Assembly (NCBI GenBank): GCA_030642865.1
Contig: DAOWMW010000002.1
Span: 1 to 21,320 of the forward strand
Length of the DNA: 21,320 nucleotides
DNA from: Desulfobacteraceae bacterium
GTDB lineage: Bacteria; Desulfobacterota; Desulfobacteria; Desulfobacterales; BuS5
Direction of reading: 5' to 3'
Position numbers and translations under genes: made by a program. The notes beneath the pieces are model-generated. The model searched no databases. It saw only the letters and a list, made by a program, of their open reading frames with translations, and was not told the origin of the DNA. Positions 13,971-21,320 of this stretch are shown here, one piece after another; the first letter of the stretch is position 1, and each line of letters starts with the position of its first letter.

Positions 13971-16061
13971 TTATGTTGATATTTTTGAAAAATCGGCGAA
14001 ATTCCCAAAAAGTGTTGAAATTTTTGATAATAATGCAAGCCTGTTGTTCCGGAGGGTTAAATTTTTATCCATTACCATTACATTGTCAAAAAAATCGTTC
14101 ACAGGTTCCCGCAGCTTTGCCATATCATAAAGGGCTTTGGCGAATTCTCCTTTTTCCATGTTCGCAAGAATCAGGCTTTTAATTTTTTTATATTCCGAAT
14201 AGAGATGGGCTTCGGAAGGGTGGTCAAAAATGGTCTGATTAACAGGATCGCTTTTAATATCTGTTTTTTCTTTTTTGGATTTGTTGATAATATTGACCAC
14301 ACGTTTAAAAGTAATGGCGATTTTTTCAAAATCCGGTTCTGTTCTAAGCTTTTTTAAAGCCCTGGTTCTCTTTAAAAAATCAGGGAGGGAATCTGTACAA
14401 GCACTTAGTGTGGCAGCTATTGTGTCTTTGGCAAAGCCTTCGTCAATCAGGATATTAGTTAATCTGTCCTGAAAAAAGGTATGGATTTCATGGGATGTTT
14501 TGGAAAAATCAAAGGAGAGATTTTTTTCAAATGTTTTTAAAGTTTCATCTATCAATTGTTTTATAGAAAAAGTAAAATTTTTATTCAGTATTATGTGAAT
14601 AATCCCGATTCCTTGCCGTCTAAGGCCATGGGGGTCTGAAGTCCCGGTGGGCTGAAGCCCTGCGCAAAAACATCCGCATATGGTATCGATTTTGTCGGCA
14701 ATCGATATGATTGATCCGATTGTAGATTCAGGCAGGCTCCCCCCTGATCTGATCGGCATATAATGCTCTTCCACAGCTTGTGCCACCTGAGCATCTTCTC
14801 CTTGTTTGCCGGCATATATTCTTCCCATAATTCCCTGGAGTTTTGGGAATTCAATAACAACCTGACTCACCAGATCAGCTTTGCTAAGCCACGCTGCTCT
14901 TGATACATGTTTTTTTGCATCTGGATCATCCCCGGTTAAATCTGCTAATAATTCTGCTGTTTGTTTAACCCGTTTAATTTTATCGTATATTGTCCCCAGT
15001 TCTCTTTGAAAAAGGACATTTTTTAACGATTCAATCCGTGTTTCAAAGGATATTTTAAGATCCGCTTTAAAAAAGAACATGGCATCTTCAAGGCGTGATC
15101 TGAGTACTCTTTCATGACCCTTTACAACCAGTTCCATGTCTGTTGCCAGTGTGTTATTTACCACAATAAAATAGGGGAGAAGTTTTTGCTTATCATTGAT
15201 TACGCTGAAATATTTCTGGTGTTCACGCATTGAGGTTGTCAGGACTTCGTCGGGAAGCTCAAGGTATTTAGTATCAAAGCTTCCCGTGGCAACCACGGGA
15301 TATTCCACAAGGTTTGTTACCGTTTTTACCAGGTCAGGATCGGGTAATATTTTTCCCCCTGTTTTTGAGGCCGCGCTGGATATTCCCTTTTCAATGATGA
15401 GCTTTCTTTCTTTTATATCTACCAGTACGTAAGCTTTGCGCAATTTTTCCACATATTGGTCAGGGGCTGATATTTCTATCATGTCAGGATGCATAAAAAA
15501 ATGACCGCAGGTTAGATTCCCGTTTTTTATATCCTTTGTATTCCATGGAATTATGGTATTGCCGAGGATGGCGAGTATGTACTGTACAGGTCTGGCGAAT
15601 TCAAGGCAAAGGTCTCCCCATCGCATGGTTTTGGGAAAGGGGATGGAAAAAACTGTTTTCGGAAGTATTTCAGCAAGTATCTTTTGTGTTGAGGCCCCAT
15701 CATCCTTTTTTTCGGCATATAGATATAAACCTTTTTTTGTTTCTTTTGTTTTTATTTCACCTGTGCCAACGCCGGCTTTTTCTGCAAATTTTTTTGCGGC
15801 CTTTGTTGGATTTCCGTTTTCGTCAAAACCTATACGCTGGGGAGGGCCTGTAATTTCAGTTATAACAGGGGCCTGTTTGTCTGCAAGATCGGTAATATGT
15901 ATGGCCAGCCTTCTCGGGGTTCCGTAAATTCTGGAATCTTTATATTCTATACGATATTCAGAGAGTTTTTTTAAAAGAATAGATGAAAATGATTCAAGAG
16001 CCGGTTCAATATATCCTGCAGGTATCTCTTCTGTCCCTATTTCAATCAATAGATCGTTCAT
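13971..16061 (-). CDS. glyS: Glycine--tRNA ligase beta subunit
   Basis: GlyS is the tRNA-binding subunit of the bacterial alpha2-beta2 glycyl-tRNA synthetase. The 696-residue protein begins LLIEIGTEEIPAGYIEPAL and continues with YGTPRRLAIHI, both family hallmarks. LTTSMREHQKYF, LVSQVVIEFPKLQGIMGRIYA and the DPHGLRRQGIGII segment follow. The C-terminal part (about 580-690) is the DALR-type anticodon-binding region. AGGTG upstream of ATG 16061 serves as the ribosome binding site. It starts 15 bp after the glyQ stop, and the uracil-DNA glycosylase gene follows at 12 bp. Length and order are standard. Confidence 0.97.
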   Translation of the reverse strand: MNDLLIEIGTEEIPAGYIEPALESFSSILLKKLSEYRIEYKDSRIYGTPRRLAIHITDLADKQAPVITEITGPPQRIGFDENGNPTKAAKKFAEKAGVGTGEIKTKETKKGLYLYAEKKDDGASTQKILAEILPKTVFSIPFPKTMRWGDLCLEFARPVQYILAILGNTIIPWNTKDIKNGNLTCGHFFMHPDMIEISAPDQYVEKLRKAYVLVDIKERKLIIEKGISSAASKTGGKILPDPDLVKTVTNLVEYPVVATGSFDTKYLELPDEVLTTSMREHQKYFSVINDKQKLLPYFIVVNNTLATDMELVVKGHERVLRSRLEDAMFFFKADLKISFETRIESLKNVLFQRELGTIYDKIKRVKQTAELLADLTGDDPDAKKHVSRAAWLSKADLVSQVVIEFPKLQGIMGRIYAGKQGEDAQVAQAVEEHYMPIRSGGSLPESTIGSIISIADKIDTICGCFCAGLQPTGTSDPHGLRRQGIGIIHIILNKNFTFSIKQLIDETLKTFEKNLSFDFSKTSHEIHTFFQDRLTNILIDEGFAKDTIAATLSACTDSLPDFLKRTRALKKLRTEPDFEKIAITFKRVVNIINKSKKEKTDIKSDPVNQTIFDHPSEAHLYSEYKKIKSLILANMEKGEFAKALYDMAKLREPVNDFFDNVMVMDKNLTLRNNRLALLSKISTLFGNFADFSKIST

Positions 16062-16076
16062 TCTTTACACCTGTGT

Positions 16077-16952
16077 TTACTTGCTGTTTTTCAATAACGG
16101 GAATCCTGAATCTTCCCGCTGGCGGAGGTAGGCTTTGGCGCAGCCCCTTGCGATATTCCTGATTTTGGCAATATATCCGGTTCGTTCTGTTACACTTATG
16201 GCTCCCCGTGCGTCAAGAAGATTAAAAATATGGGAACATTTCAGGCAGCATTCATATGCAGGAAGAACCAGGGAGCCTTTAATAAGGGATTCCCCCTCAT
16301 TTTCGTATTTTCCGAACAGGTCAAGGAGCATTTTAATATCAGCCTTTTCAAAGTTGTATGTGGACTGCTCTACCTCCTGGTGATGGTGAATATCTCCGTA
16401 CTTTATTGACTTGTTCCATTGAAGGTCATAAACACTATCCACCCCCTGGAGATACATGGTTATCCGTTCGAGACCATAGGTAACTTCAACGGATACCGGC
16501 TGAAGCTGCATGCTGCCAGCCTGCTGAAAATAAGTGAACTGGGTAATCTCCATCCCGTCAAGCCAGACTTCCCATCCCAGGCCGGATGCTCCAAGGGTTG
16601 GTGATTCCCAGTCATCTTCGACAAATCTTATGTCATGTTCCAGGGGATTAATATCAAGGGCTTTGAGGCTGTGAATGTATTTTTGTTGAATATCGGATGG
16701 AGATGGTTTGATTATTACCTGAAACTGGTAATACTGCTGCAGTCTGTTGGGGTTTTCTCCGTACCTGCCGTCCGTGGGACGTCGTGATGGCTGGACATAA
16801 GCCGCTTTCCAGGGCTCGGGTCCCAGTACTTTCAAAAATGTTGCCGGATGAAATGTTCCAGCGCCGACTTCAATATCGCAGGGCTGAAGGAGAAGACACC
16901 CCCTGTCAGACCAATATTTTTGCAAGGTTAGTATTACATCTTGAAAATACAT
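16077..16952 (-). CDS. glyQ: Glycine--tRNA ligase alpha subunit
   Basis: GlyQ is the catalytic class II subunit that activates glycine. The 291-residue protein starts with [32 protein letters not shown] in the family pattern. Motif 2 reads [19 protein letters not shown], and [19 protein letters not shown] with [15 protein letters not shown] closes the active site. The C-terminus has [25 protein letters not shown] lies ahead of ATG 16952. It forms a pair with glyS just downstream. The interval to the upstream GHMP kinase gene is mostly a 90-bp repeat (16967-17056). Confidence 0.97.
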   Translation of the reverse strand: MYFQDVILTLQKYWSDRGCLLLQPCDIEVGAGTFHPATFLKVLGPEPWKAAYVQPSRRPTDGRYGENPNRLQQYYQFQVIIKPSPSDIQQKYIHSLKALDINPLEHDIRFVEDDWESPTLGASGLGWEVWLDGMEITQFTYFQQAGSMQLQPVSVEVTYGLERITMYLQGVDSVYDLQWNKSIKYGDIHHHQEVEQSTYNFEKADIKMLLDLFGKYENEGESLIKGSLVLPAYECCLKCSHIFNLLDARGAISVTERTGYIAKIRNIARGCAKAYLRQREDSGFPLLKNSK

Positions 16953-16966
16953 TAATTTTATCCTTT

Positions 16967-17056
16967 ATCAGTAGTGTCCGGTTACGAAATTTATTCAATA
17001 CGCTACAAAAACAAGTAAACTTCCCTCATGCAAAAATTTAACCGGACACTACTGAT
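16967..17056. repeat. 90-bp MITE-like element, copy C
   Basis: A perfect 18-bp inverted repeat (16967-16984 with 17039-17056, ATCAGTAGTGTCCGGTTA) brackets a 54-bp interior. Interior positions 16986-17022 are identical over 37 bp to copy A (363-399) in reverse orientation. CTTTAT occurs at 16963-16968 and again at 17058-17063, a possible target duplication. The element fills the gap between the GHMP kinase gene and glyQ inside a minus-strand gene run. Its RNA would fold into a strong hairpin and could partly separate expression of the two sides. Confidence 0.8.
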
Positions 17057-17078
17057 TCTTTATGCGAACGCTTAAGAT

Positions 17079-18128
17079 CTACACAACACCTTTTAAATCA
17101 ATTTTTGCATTCAGAATAGAAGCATTCTCATTTTTTGTGACAATATCTTTCCATTCTGATTTTAATTTGAGAATATTTTCTTCTTCTCCCAGCGCCCATA
17201 TGCATCCTCCACCTCCTGCTCCTGTGAACCTTGCGCCACATCGATTTTTTACAGCAGAATCAACAAGCTTTACACCCACACCATCAAGGACTTCCGGGGT
17301 CATTTTTCGTCTTATACTGGTTTCCCTGTTCATGATTGATGCGCCCATTTGAAAATTTTGTCTGGATAGCGCTCCTGCAAAATTGCTGGTACATTCGGCT
17401 ATTTCAATCCAGAGATTACGGTTTTTACCGGCAAGGAACTGTTTTACCCATTTGCTGTTGATATCTTTTGATTCGTGGGGAATGCCGCAATAGGCAATAA
17501 GAATTCGTTTTTCCAGATCTTTGGATTCTTTTTCATTGTAAATCTGTTTTCTTTTAAATATCGATTCTGCTAAATCTGTTTTCCAGTACCACAGATTGAC
17601 CCCCCCATATGCAGCTGCCAGCTGGTCCTGCAATCCGCAAGGTACACCCGCCACACTCTCCTCAATGGCATGGGCAAGTATTGCAGTATTTTTTTTTGAA
17701 ATTTTGGTTTCACCCATATGGTTTAAAAGCTTTGAAAAAGCGGCAACAAGGGCAATGGCTGCGGAAGATGACCCACCCAGTCCGCTTTTAGGAGGGGAAG
17801 ATGACTCTATAACAATATGGACTCCTCCTGCTACGAAGTATGATGCTATTGCAAACATGAGTCCCAGGGGATGATCAAAGGGTGCTTTGTCCAGGGGAAA
17901 TTGTGCACTTTCAAATCCCTGGGAGGTGATTTTTACATTTTTGTCCTCAAAGGGAAGAAGTTTGACATGGGTTCTCAAGTCCAGAGCTATATTGAAAGTA
18001 GAGGGGATGAAATGCCTGAGGGGATAATAAAAAGTTTTTATATCAAGGGTGCCTCCTAAATCGATTCTGCATGGCGCAGAGGCTTTAATATCCTTTAATT
18101 CAAGTATTTTTTGAATATCATCAGCCAA
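17079..18128 (-). CDS. GHMP-family sugar kinase (galactokinase/heptose kinase-like)
   Basis: This 349-residue protein is a GHMP small-molecule kinase. Motif 1 is SAPCRIDLGGTLD (about 17-29). The ATP-binding motif 2 is PPKSGLGGSSSAAIAL (about 112-127), and motif 3 is GARFTGAGGGGCIWAL near residue 300. The segment VAGVPCGLQDQLAAAYGG is typical of the D-glycero-D-manno-heptose 7-phosphate kinase (HddA) and fucokinase-like branch. Galactokinase is another option. I cannot fix the substrate. The start is TTG 18128: AGGAGC (18136-18141) stands seven bases before it, inside the end of recO, whose stop is one base upstream. It is therefore translationally linked to recO. Confidence 0.85.
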   Translation of the reverse strand: MADDIQKILELKDIKASAPCRIDLGGTLDIKTFYYPLRHFIPSTFNIALDLRTHVKLLPFEDKNVKITSQGFESAQFPLDKAPFDHPLGLMFAIASYFVAGGVHIVIESSSPPKSGLGGSSSAAIALVAAFSKLLNHMGETKISKKNTAILAHAIEESVAGVPCGLQDQLAAAYGGVNLWYWKTDLAESIFKRKQIYNEKESKDLEKRILIAYCGIPHESKDINSKWVKQFLAGKNRNLWIEIAECTSNFAGALSRQNFQMGASIMNRETSIRRKMTPEVLDGVGVKLVDSAVKNRCGARFTGAGGGGCIWALGEEENILKLKSEWKDIVTKNENASILNAKIDLKGVV

Positions 18129-18129
18129 T

Positions 18130-18906
18130 TTAGATGCTCCTTCGTATCTGCCTTAAAAAATCTAAACTTTTTGGCATTTTTTTTATATGATAGGGGACAA
18201 AGGTTTCCAGAAAAAAAAGTGATTCCTTTGTGGCATTTGTTGAAAATTTGATTTTTTGAGCTATGGGCAACTCATTGTTTCCTACCCATAGAAGCTGCTT
18301 TACAGTCCCTTTTGTCAGGAGAATCCGCCTCTTTTGGATCCTCTCCTGTGAGCACCCTGCGCAGATGAGTCCTCCTTTGTCCAGATCAAAATATATCCGA
18401 TTTTGTTTAATATCATCTGTTTTTGTTTTGCAGGTTGTACAGCAAGATAGATTCGGCCCCATTCCGGCCAGTATCATAAATTTTATCTGGAAAAGTATTG
18501 ATATGGTTTCCTTTGGTATGGTATCTTTATTCAGTTTTTCAAGGACATGCCACAGCAGGTTGAAAAGTTTTGTATGCTGTTCACCATCTTCCACCCATTT
18601 GTCAATTAATTCAATCCACAAGCTGGCATATGCTGTTTTGTATATGTTTGTTCTGATTCCAGGAAATGGTTCCTTTAATGTTGCTTCCTGTAAAACAGGG
18701 AGGCGATTCCCTTTGCCGGAACTGCAGATTATCTCCATGGCTGAAAATGGTTCTAATATCCCGGCAAAGCGTTTGGTGCTTTTTCTTGCATATTTAGCAA
18801 TAATCGACATTTTGCCCCGTGCCAGTGTATAAAATGTAATTATCTGGTCATAATCTCCAAAGTTGATCCGCTTGAGAAGAATGGCAGTCGATGCAAAACT
18901 TGTCAT
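18130..18906 (-). CDS. recO: DNA repair protein RecO
   Basis: RecO mediates RecA loading on gapped DNA with RecR and RecF. The 258-residue protein has the N-terminal OB-fold strand pattern (ILLKRINFGDYDQIITFYTLARGKMSIIAKYARK), then a helical domain. A zinc-binding site is formed by C156 and C159 (CTTC) and C182 and C185 (CAGC). These four cysteines are the family marker. It starts 9 bp after the mgtE stop and ends one base before the TTG start of the GHMP kinase gene, so it sits in the middle of a compact operon. Confidence 0.92.
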   Translation of the reverse strand: MTSFASTAILLKRINFGDYDQIITFYTLARGKMSIIAKYARKSTKRFAGILEPFSAMEIICSSGKGNRLPVLQEATLKEPFPGIRTNIYKTAYASLWIELIDKWVEDGEQHTKLFNLLWHVLEKLNKDTIPKETISILFQIKFMILAGMGPNLSCCTTCKTKTDDIKQNRIYFDLDKGGLICAGCSQERIQKRRILLTKGTVKQLLWVGNNELPIAQKIKFSTNATKESLFFLETFVPYHIKKMPKSLDFLRQIRRSI

Positions 18907-18915
18907 TTTTTTTAT

Positions 18916-20268
18916 TTATATGCCGATGAGGAGCGTTGTTATTTTAAAGTAACAAAATATGCTTACAATATCAATGATTGAGGTTACAAAGGGGCCCGTG
19001 GCAACGGCAGGATCAATATTCATTCTTGTAAATATCATGGGGCACATTGATCCTATAAAGGCTGCAACTGACATTGATGTAAAGACTGCGGTTGAAACGG
19101 ATATGGATAGTAATATTGTGTCGTATTGAAGCTGCGCCACCGAGGCAATCATGCATCCGTAAATTATCCCGAGGATCGACCCGATCGCAAGTTCCTTTGA
19201 TACAACTTTTCGCAGATCTTTAAAGTCGTAACGTCCTGTTGCAATACCCCTTACAACTATTGTGGATGACTGGGTTCCTATATTTCCACCCATTCCCATT
19301 ATAACCGGAATAAATGGAGCAAGGAATATCGATTCAGAGAGGCTTGATTCAAAGTGCTTAATAATAAATAACGCCAGAATACCCCCCATACAGCTTGCAA
19401 AGAGCCAGGGGAGACGCGTTTTTGTACTTTTAAAAATAGATTGTGTTTCTGTAAACTGTTCCCCCAAACCTGCCATTTTCAGTATGTCTTCTGTGGCTTC
19501 CATCCTGAAAATATCTATAACATCGTCCACTGTGACAATTCCAACAAGTCTGTTTTTATCATCCACAACAGGGACTGCAAGAATATCATATCTGGCGACA
19601 AGTTTTGCTACTTCTTCCTGATCCGTATCTGTGGTTACATAAAATATATCTGATGTCATAAAATTTTTAAGGGGCGTTTGCGGGGGAACCACCACAAGCT
19701 GCCGCAGAGAAATAACTCCCAGCAGCTTTTTCTGATCATTTAGAACATAAAGATAAAAGGGCATCTCAACATCCTGATGCTCTTTTTGCAGGGACTCAAT
19801 AGCCTCTTTAGCTGTTGTGTCTTCGCTTAAGGCTATAAAATCAGGAACCATGATTCCACCGGCAGTATCTTTTTTATAACCAAGGAGTCCCTCGACCTCA
19901 TCGGAGCCTTCCTGGTTCATCTTCTCCAGGATCGTGTCGGCTTTTTCTTTTGGGAAACGTACTATTAAATCAGCAACATCGTCTTTAGGCATCTGTTCAA
20001 GTATTGCAACAATGTTGTCTATATCCAGATCTTCAACAAAATCGGGAAAAGCAATTTCATCAAGTTCATTTAACAGGATACCTTGTTGTTCGGTATCTTC
20101 GATCATGTGAAAAAGCTTATGCTGGTTATGAAGGGAAAGGGAACGAAATATTATGGACAGATCAGCAGCATGTGTTTTGTTAACAATTTTTTTCAGATGG
20201 GATACAGCATCTCTTCTGAGGAGTCTTCTGATACTGTCAACGAGAATTTTATTACGATCTTCTTGCAT
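18916..20268 (-). CDS. mgtE: Magnesium transporter MgtE
   Basis: MgtE is a Mg2+ channel gated by cytosolic magnesium. The 450-residue protein has the full layout. An N domain (about 20-125, with ADLIVRFPKEKADTIL) leads into two CBS domains (about 130-250, with LLGVISLRQL and LVGIVTVDDVID). Five membrane segments make up the C-terminal ~170 residues. The pore region carries PVIMGMGGNIGTQSSTIVVRG and the DPAVATGPFVTSIIDI segment, which includes the Mg2+-selecting Asp. There is no clear ribosome binding site before ATG 20268 and no Mg2+-sensing riboswitch that I can see. It follows the RodZ-like gene by 73 bp and is followed by recO. Confidence 0.95.
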   Translation of the reverse strand: MQEDRNKILVDSIRRLLRRDAVSHLKKIVNKTHAADLSIIFRSLSLHNQHKLFHMIEDTEQQGILLNELDEIAFPDFVEDLDIDNIVAILEQMPKDDVADLIVRFPKEKADTILEKMNQEGSDEVEGLLGYKKDTAGGIMVPDFIALSEDTTAKEAIESLQKEHQDVEMPFYLYVLNDQKKLLGVISLRQLVVVPPQTPLKNFMTSDIFYVTTDTDQEEVAKLVARYDILAVPVVDDKNRLVGIVTVDDVIDIFRMEATEDILKMAGLGEQFTETQSIFKSTKTRLPWLFASCMGGILALFIIKHFESSLSESIFLAPFIPVIMGMGGNIGTQSSTIVVRGIATGRYDFKDLRKVVSKELAIGSILGIIYGCMIASVAQLQYDTILLSISVSTAVFTSMSVAAFIGSMCPMIFTRMNIDPAVATGPFVTSIIDIVSIFCYFKITTLLIGI

Positions 20269-20307
20269 AATAATTATTTTAATTCTGCTTAAGTGCTTGA
20301 ATAAAAG

Positions 20308-20347
20308 CCATGATAGTATTGGTAATTTAAGGGGCAGGCCATCATGG
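20308..20347 (-). terminator. Weak hairpin at the end of the rodZ-like gene
   Basis: CCATGAT (20308-20314) pairs with ATCATGG (20341-20347), 7 bp with a 26-nt loop, overlapping the stop codon. On the minus strand it is followed by CTTTTATT. It could reduce read-through into mgtE, but the stem is short. Confidence 0.25.
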
Positions 20348-21109
20348 TATTTGAATACTTACGACTTTTCCTTTTTTGCCGGAAACTTTTACAGGCTTGT
20401 TGTTTAAAAATAATTGGAGTCCCTGGGCATCGCTGATAAGAATATTAAAGGAGGATGCAGCTTCAAGCTGCAGGGAATCTCCTGGGTTAAATGTGTATTT
20501 TTTTGTTTTTTGATTATCAATAATAATTTTGATCCATATTTTACTGGTCGCGGATATTTTCAGTAATAATTTTTCATTACTGCGGTTTGAACCAGAACCG
20601 AAGATGTCCTTAGTAACAGGTGCCTGAATAATGCAAGGTTCATCTTTTTCGTCATCCTTTGTATTAGTTTTTTCTGGATATTCTTGTGTTTTCAAGGTGT
20701 TATCGAAGTTTTTTTTCTGCAAATACGAAGATAAAAAAACAGAGATGCCAATAATAAACGCCATTGCCATGAAAAGTAAAATTAACCTGCTTTTAAATCC
20801 TGCTTTATAATTTTTAAGGTTTGCCTGTAATGTTTTTTTGTCTTTGTGGAAGGTTAATTTTGATCCGTAATTTTGAATTATTTTATTATCATCAGCCCCC
20901 ACTATTTTTGCATATCCGTGCAGAAAGCCTTTTGTAAAAACTTCGGGGGGGAGTTCATCAAGGTTTTCAGACTCTATATGCTTTAGAACCCTGGTGGCAA
21001 GTTTGAGCTCTTTGGAAATTTCTTCAATGGAAATTCCGGCTTCCTCTCTTACAGATTTCAGGTGGCTGCCAAAAGAAAAAGACTCATTATCCATAGGTTT
21101 AGACATCAT
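20342..21109 (-). CDS. RodZ-like protein (HTH, membrane segment, DUF4115)
   Basis: This 255-residue protein has a cytoplasmic Xre-type helix-turn-helix (about 12-85: GSHLKSVREEAGISIEEISKELKL and DELPPEVFTKGFLHGYAKIVG). One transmembrane helix follows at about 109-130 (LILLFMAMAFIIGISVFLSS). A charged linker and a C-terminal beta-rich domain (about 180-255) resembling DUF4115 come next. This is the RodZ architecture; RodZ links MreB to the envelope in rod-shaped cells. Proteins of this type also occur near recO and glyQS in related bacteria. The start could be either of the first two ATGs or ATG at codon 6; none has a good ribosome binding site. A promoter is visible at 21262-21291. Confidence 0.85.
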   Translation of the reverse strand: MMSKPMDNESFSFGSHLKSVREEAGISIEEISKELKLATRVLKHIESENLDELPPEVFTKGFLHGYAKIVGADDNKIIQNYGSKLTFHKDKKTLQANLKNYKAGFKSRLILLFMAMAFIIGISVFLSSYLQKKNFDNTLKTQEYPEKTNTKDDEKDEPCIIQAPVTKDIFGSGSNRSNEKLLLKISATSKIWIKIIIDNQKTKKYTFNPGDSLQLEAASSFNILISDAQGLQLFLNNKPVKVSGKKGKVVSIQIP

Positions 21110-21254
21110 GCTTTTTAAATATTATTTGCCCGCTGTCGTGCTTAACCGCTTGAAGGTATTGATAATTATGGGTATAGTGCACGGTTCTATAACAATGGAT
21201 ACCCGCTATCTGCGAATCCCTGGTACAAAGGGGCCTGGTTCTTATTTCGGGCAT
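21099..21254 (-). CDS. Possible 51-codon ORF in the rodZ leader
   Basis: A frame starting MPEIRTRPLCTRDSQIAG and ending FKKHDV covers the whole leader of the rodZ-like gene. It stops inside the rodZ start region (stop 21099-21101, rodZ ATG at 21109). It is rich in His, Tyr and Cys, matches no family I know, and its ATG has no ribosome binding site and lies very close to the predicted transcription start. It may be a leaderless upstream ORF or chance. Confidence 0.18.
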   Translation of the reverse strand: MPEIRTRPLCTRDSQIAGIHCYRTVHYTHNYQYLQAVKHDSGQIIFKKHDV

Positions 21255-21261
21255 GCTCTGT

Positions 21262-21291
21262 ATAATAAAAAATAAAAACCTCGAAAGTCAA
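21262..21291 (-). promoter_or_regulatory. Sigma-70-type promoter for the rodZ-mgtE-recO run
   Basis: On the minus strand TTGACT (21286-21291) and TATTAT (21262-21267) are separated by 18 bp; each differs from consensus at one position. Transcription would start near 21255 and leave a leader of about 145 nt. The leader includes a small GGGTAT/ATACCC dyad (21170-21175 with 21199-21204). Confidence 0.5.
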
Positions 21292-21320
21292 ACAGTATGG
21301 CTTTTAAATTTTGCGACCTG

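Noticed and set aside
20994..21275. 93-codon plus-strand open frame
   Set aside because: Most of its first half is antisense to the rodZ-like gene, and it lacks a ribosome binding site or recognisable domain.

Overview
The window looks like chromosomal DNA from an AT-rich member of the Desulfobacterota, probably close to the Desulfobacteraceae. This is inferred from gene order and protein style (rpmH-rnpA-yidD-yidC-jag-mnmE, futalosine-type menaquinone genes, rodZ/recO/glyQ/glyS linkage, a probable pyruvate:ferredoxin oxidoreductase tail), not from a database search.

Layout. Positions 2-145 hold the last 47 codons of a gene that enters from the left, followed by a strong intrinsic terminator and an intergenic stretch rich in repeats. 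From 851 to 7192 all genes lie on the plus strand: ribosomal protein L34, RNase P protein, YidD, YidC, Jag, MnmE, a YkgJ-like cysteine-cluster protein and a small unknown protein. From 21109 back to 7213 every gene is on the minus strand: a RodZ-like HTH/membrane protein, MgtE, RecO, a GHMP kinase, GlyQ, GlyS, a family-4-like uracil-DNA glycosylase, GlnE, a short double-glycine-leader peptide, a probable aminodeoxyfutalosine deaminase (MqnX) and chorismate dehydratase (MqnA). The two blocks converge at 7192/7213.

The left block is the classic membrane-insertion and RNA-processing cluster. YidC and YidD act in inner-membrane protein insertion, RnpA matures tRNA, MnmE modifies the tRNA wobble base, and Jag is an RNA-binding partner usually found beside yidC. 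The right block mixes translation (GlyQS), DNA repair (RecO, UDG), nitrogen control (GlnE), Mg2+ transport (MgtE) and menaquinone precursor synthesis (MqnX, MqnA).

The most unusual part is the AT-rich islet between mqnX and glnE (about 9400-10150). It contains an unlisted 42-codon gene (9806-9934, minus) whose first 20 residues match the double-glycine leader of class II bacteriocins and ComC-like peptides at every key position. It has a good ribosome binding site and an intrinsic terminator downstream. The +1 frame stays open to 9748, ahead of that terminator, and ends in a Cys-containing tail, so the gene may be frameshifted or have a second core. No dedicated peptidase/ABC exporter is present in the window.

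The intergenic regions also carry at least two related families of palindromic repeats with CGGTTAG-type ends (161-210, 335-573, 1877-2022, 9421-9550, 16967-17056). A 16-bp leader motif is shared by the regions upstream of rpmH and mnmE. Several starts appear non-ATG: TTG for rnpA, ATT for yidD and TTG for the GHMP kinase.
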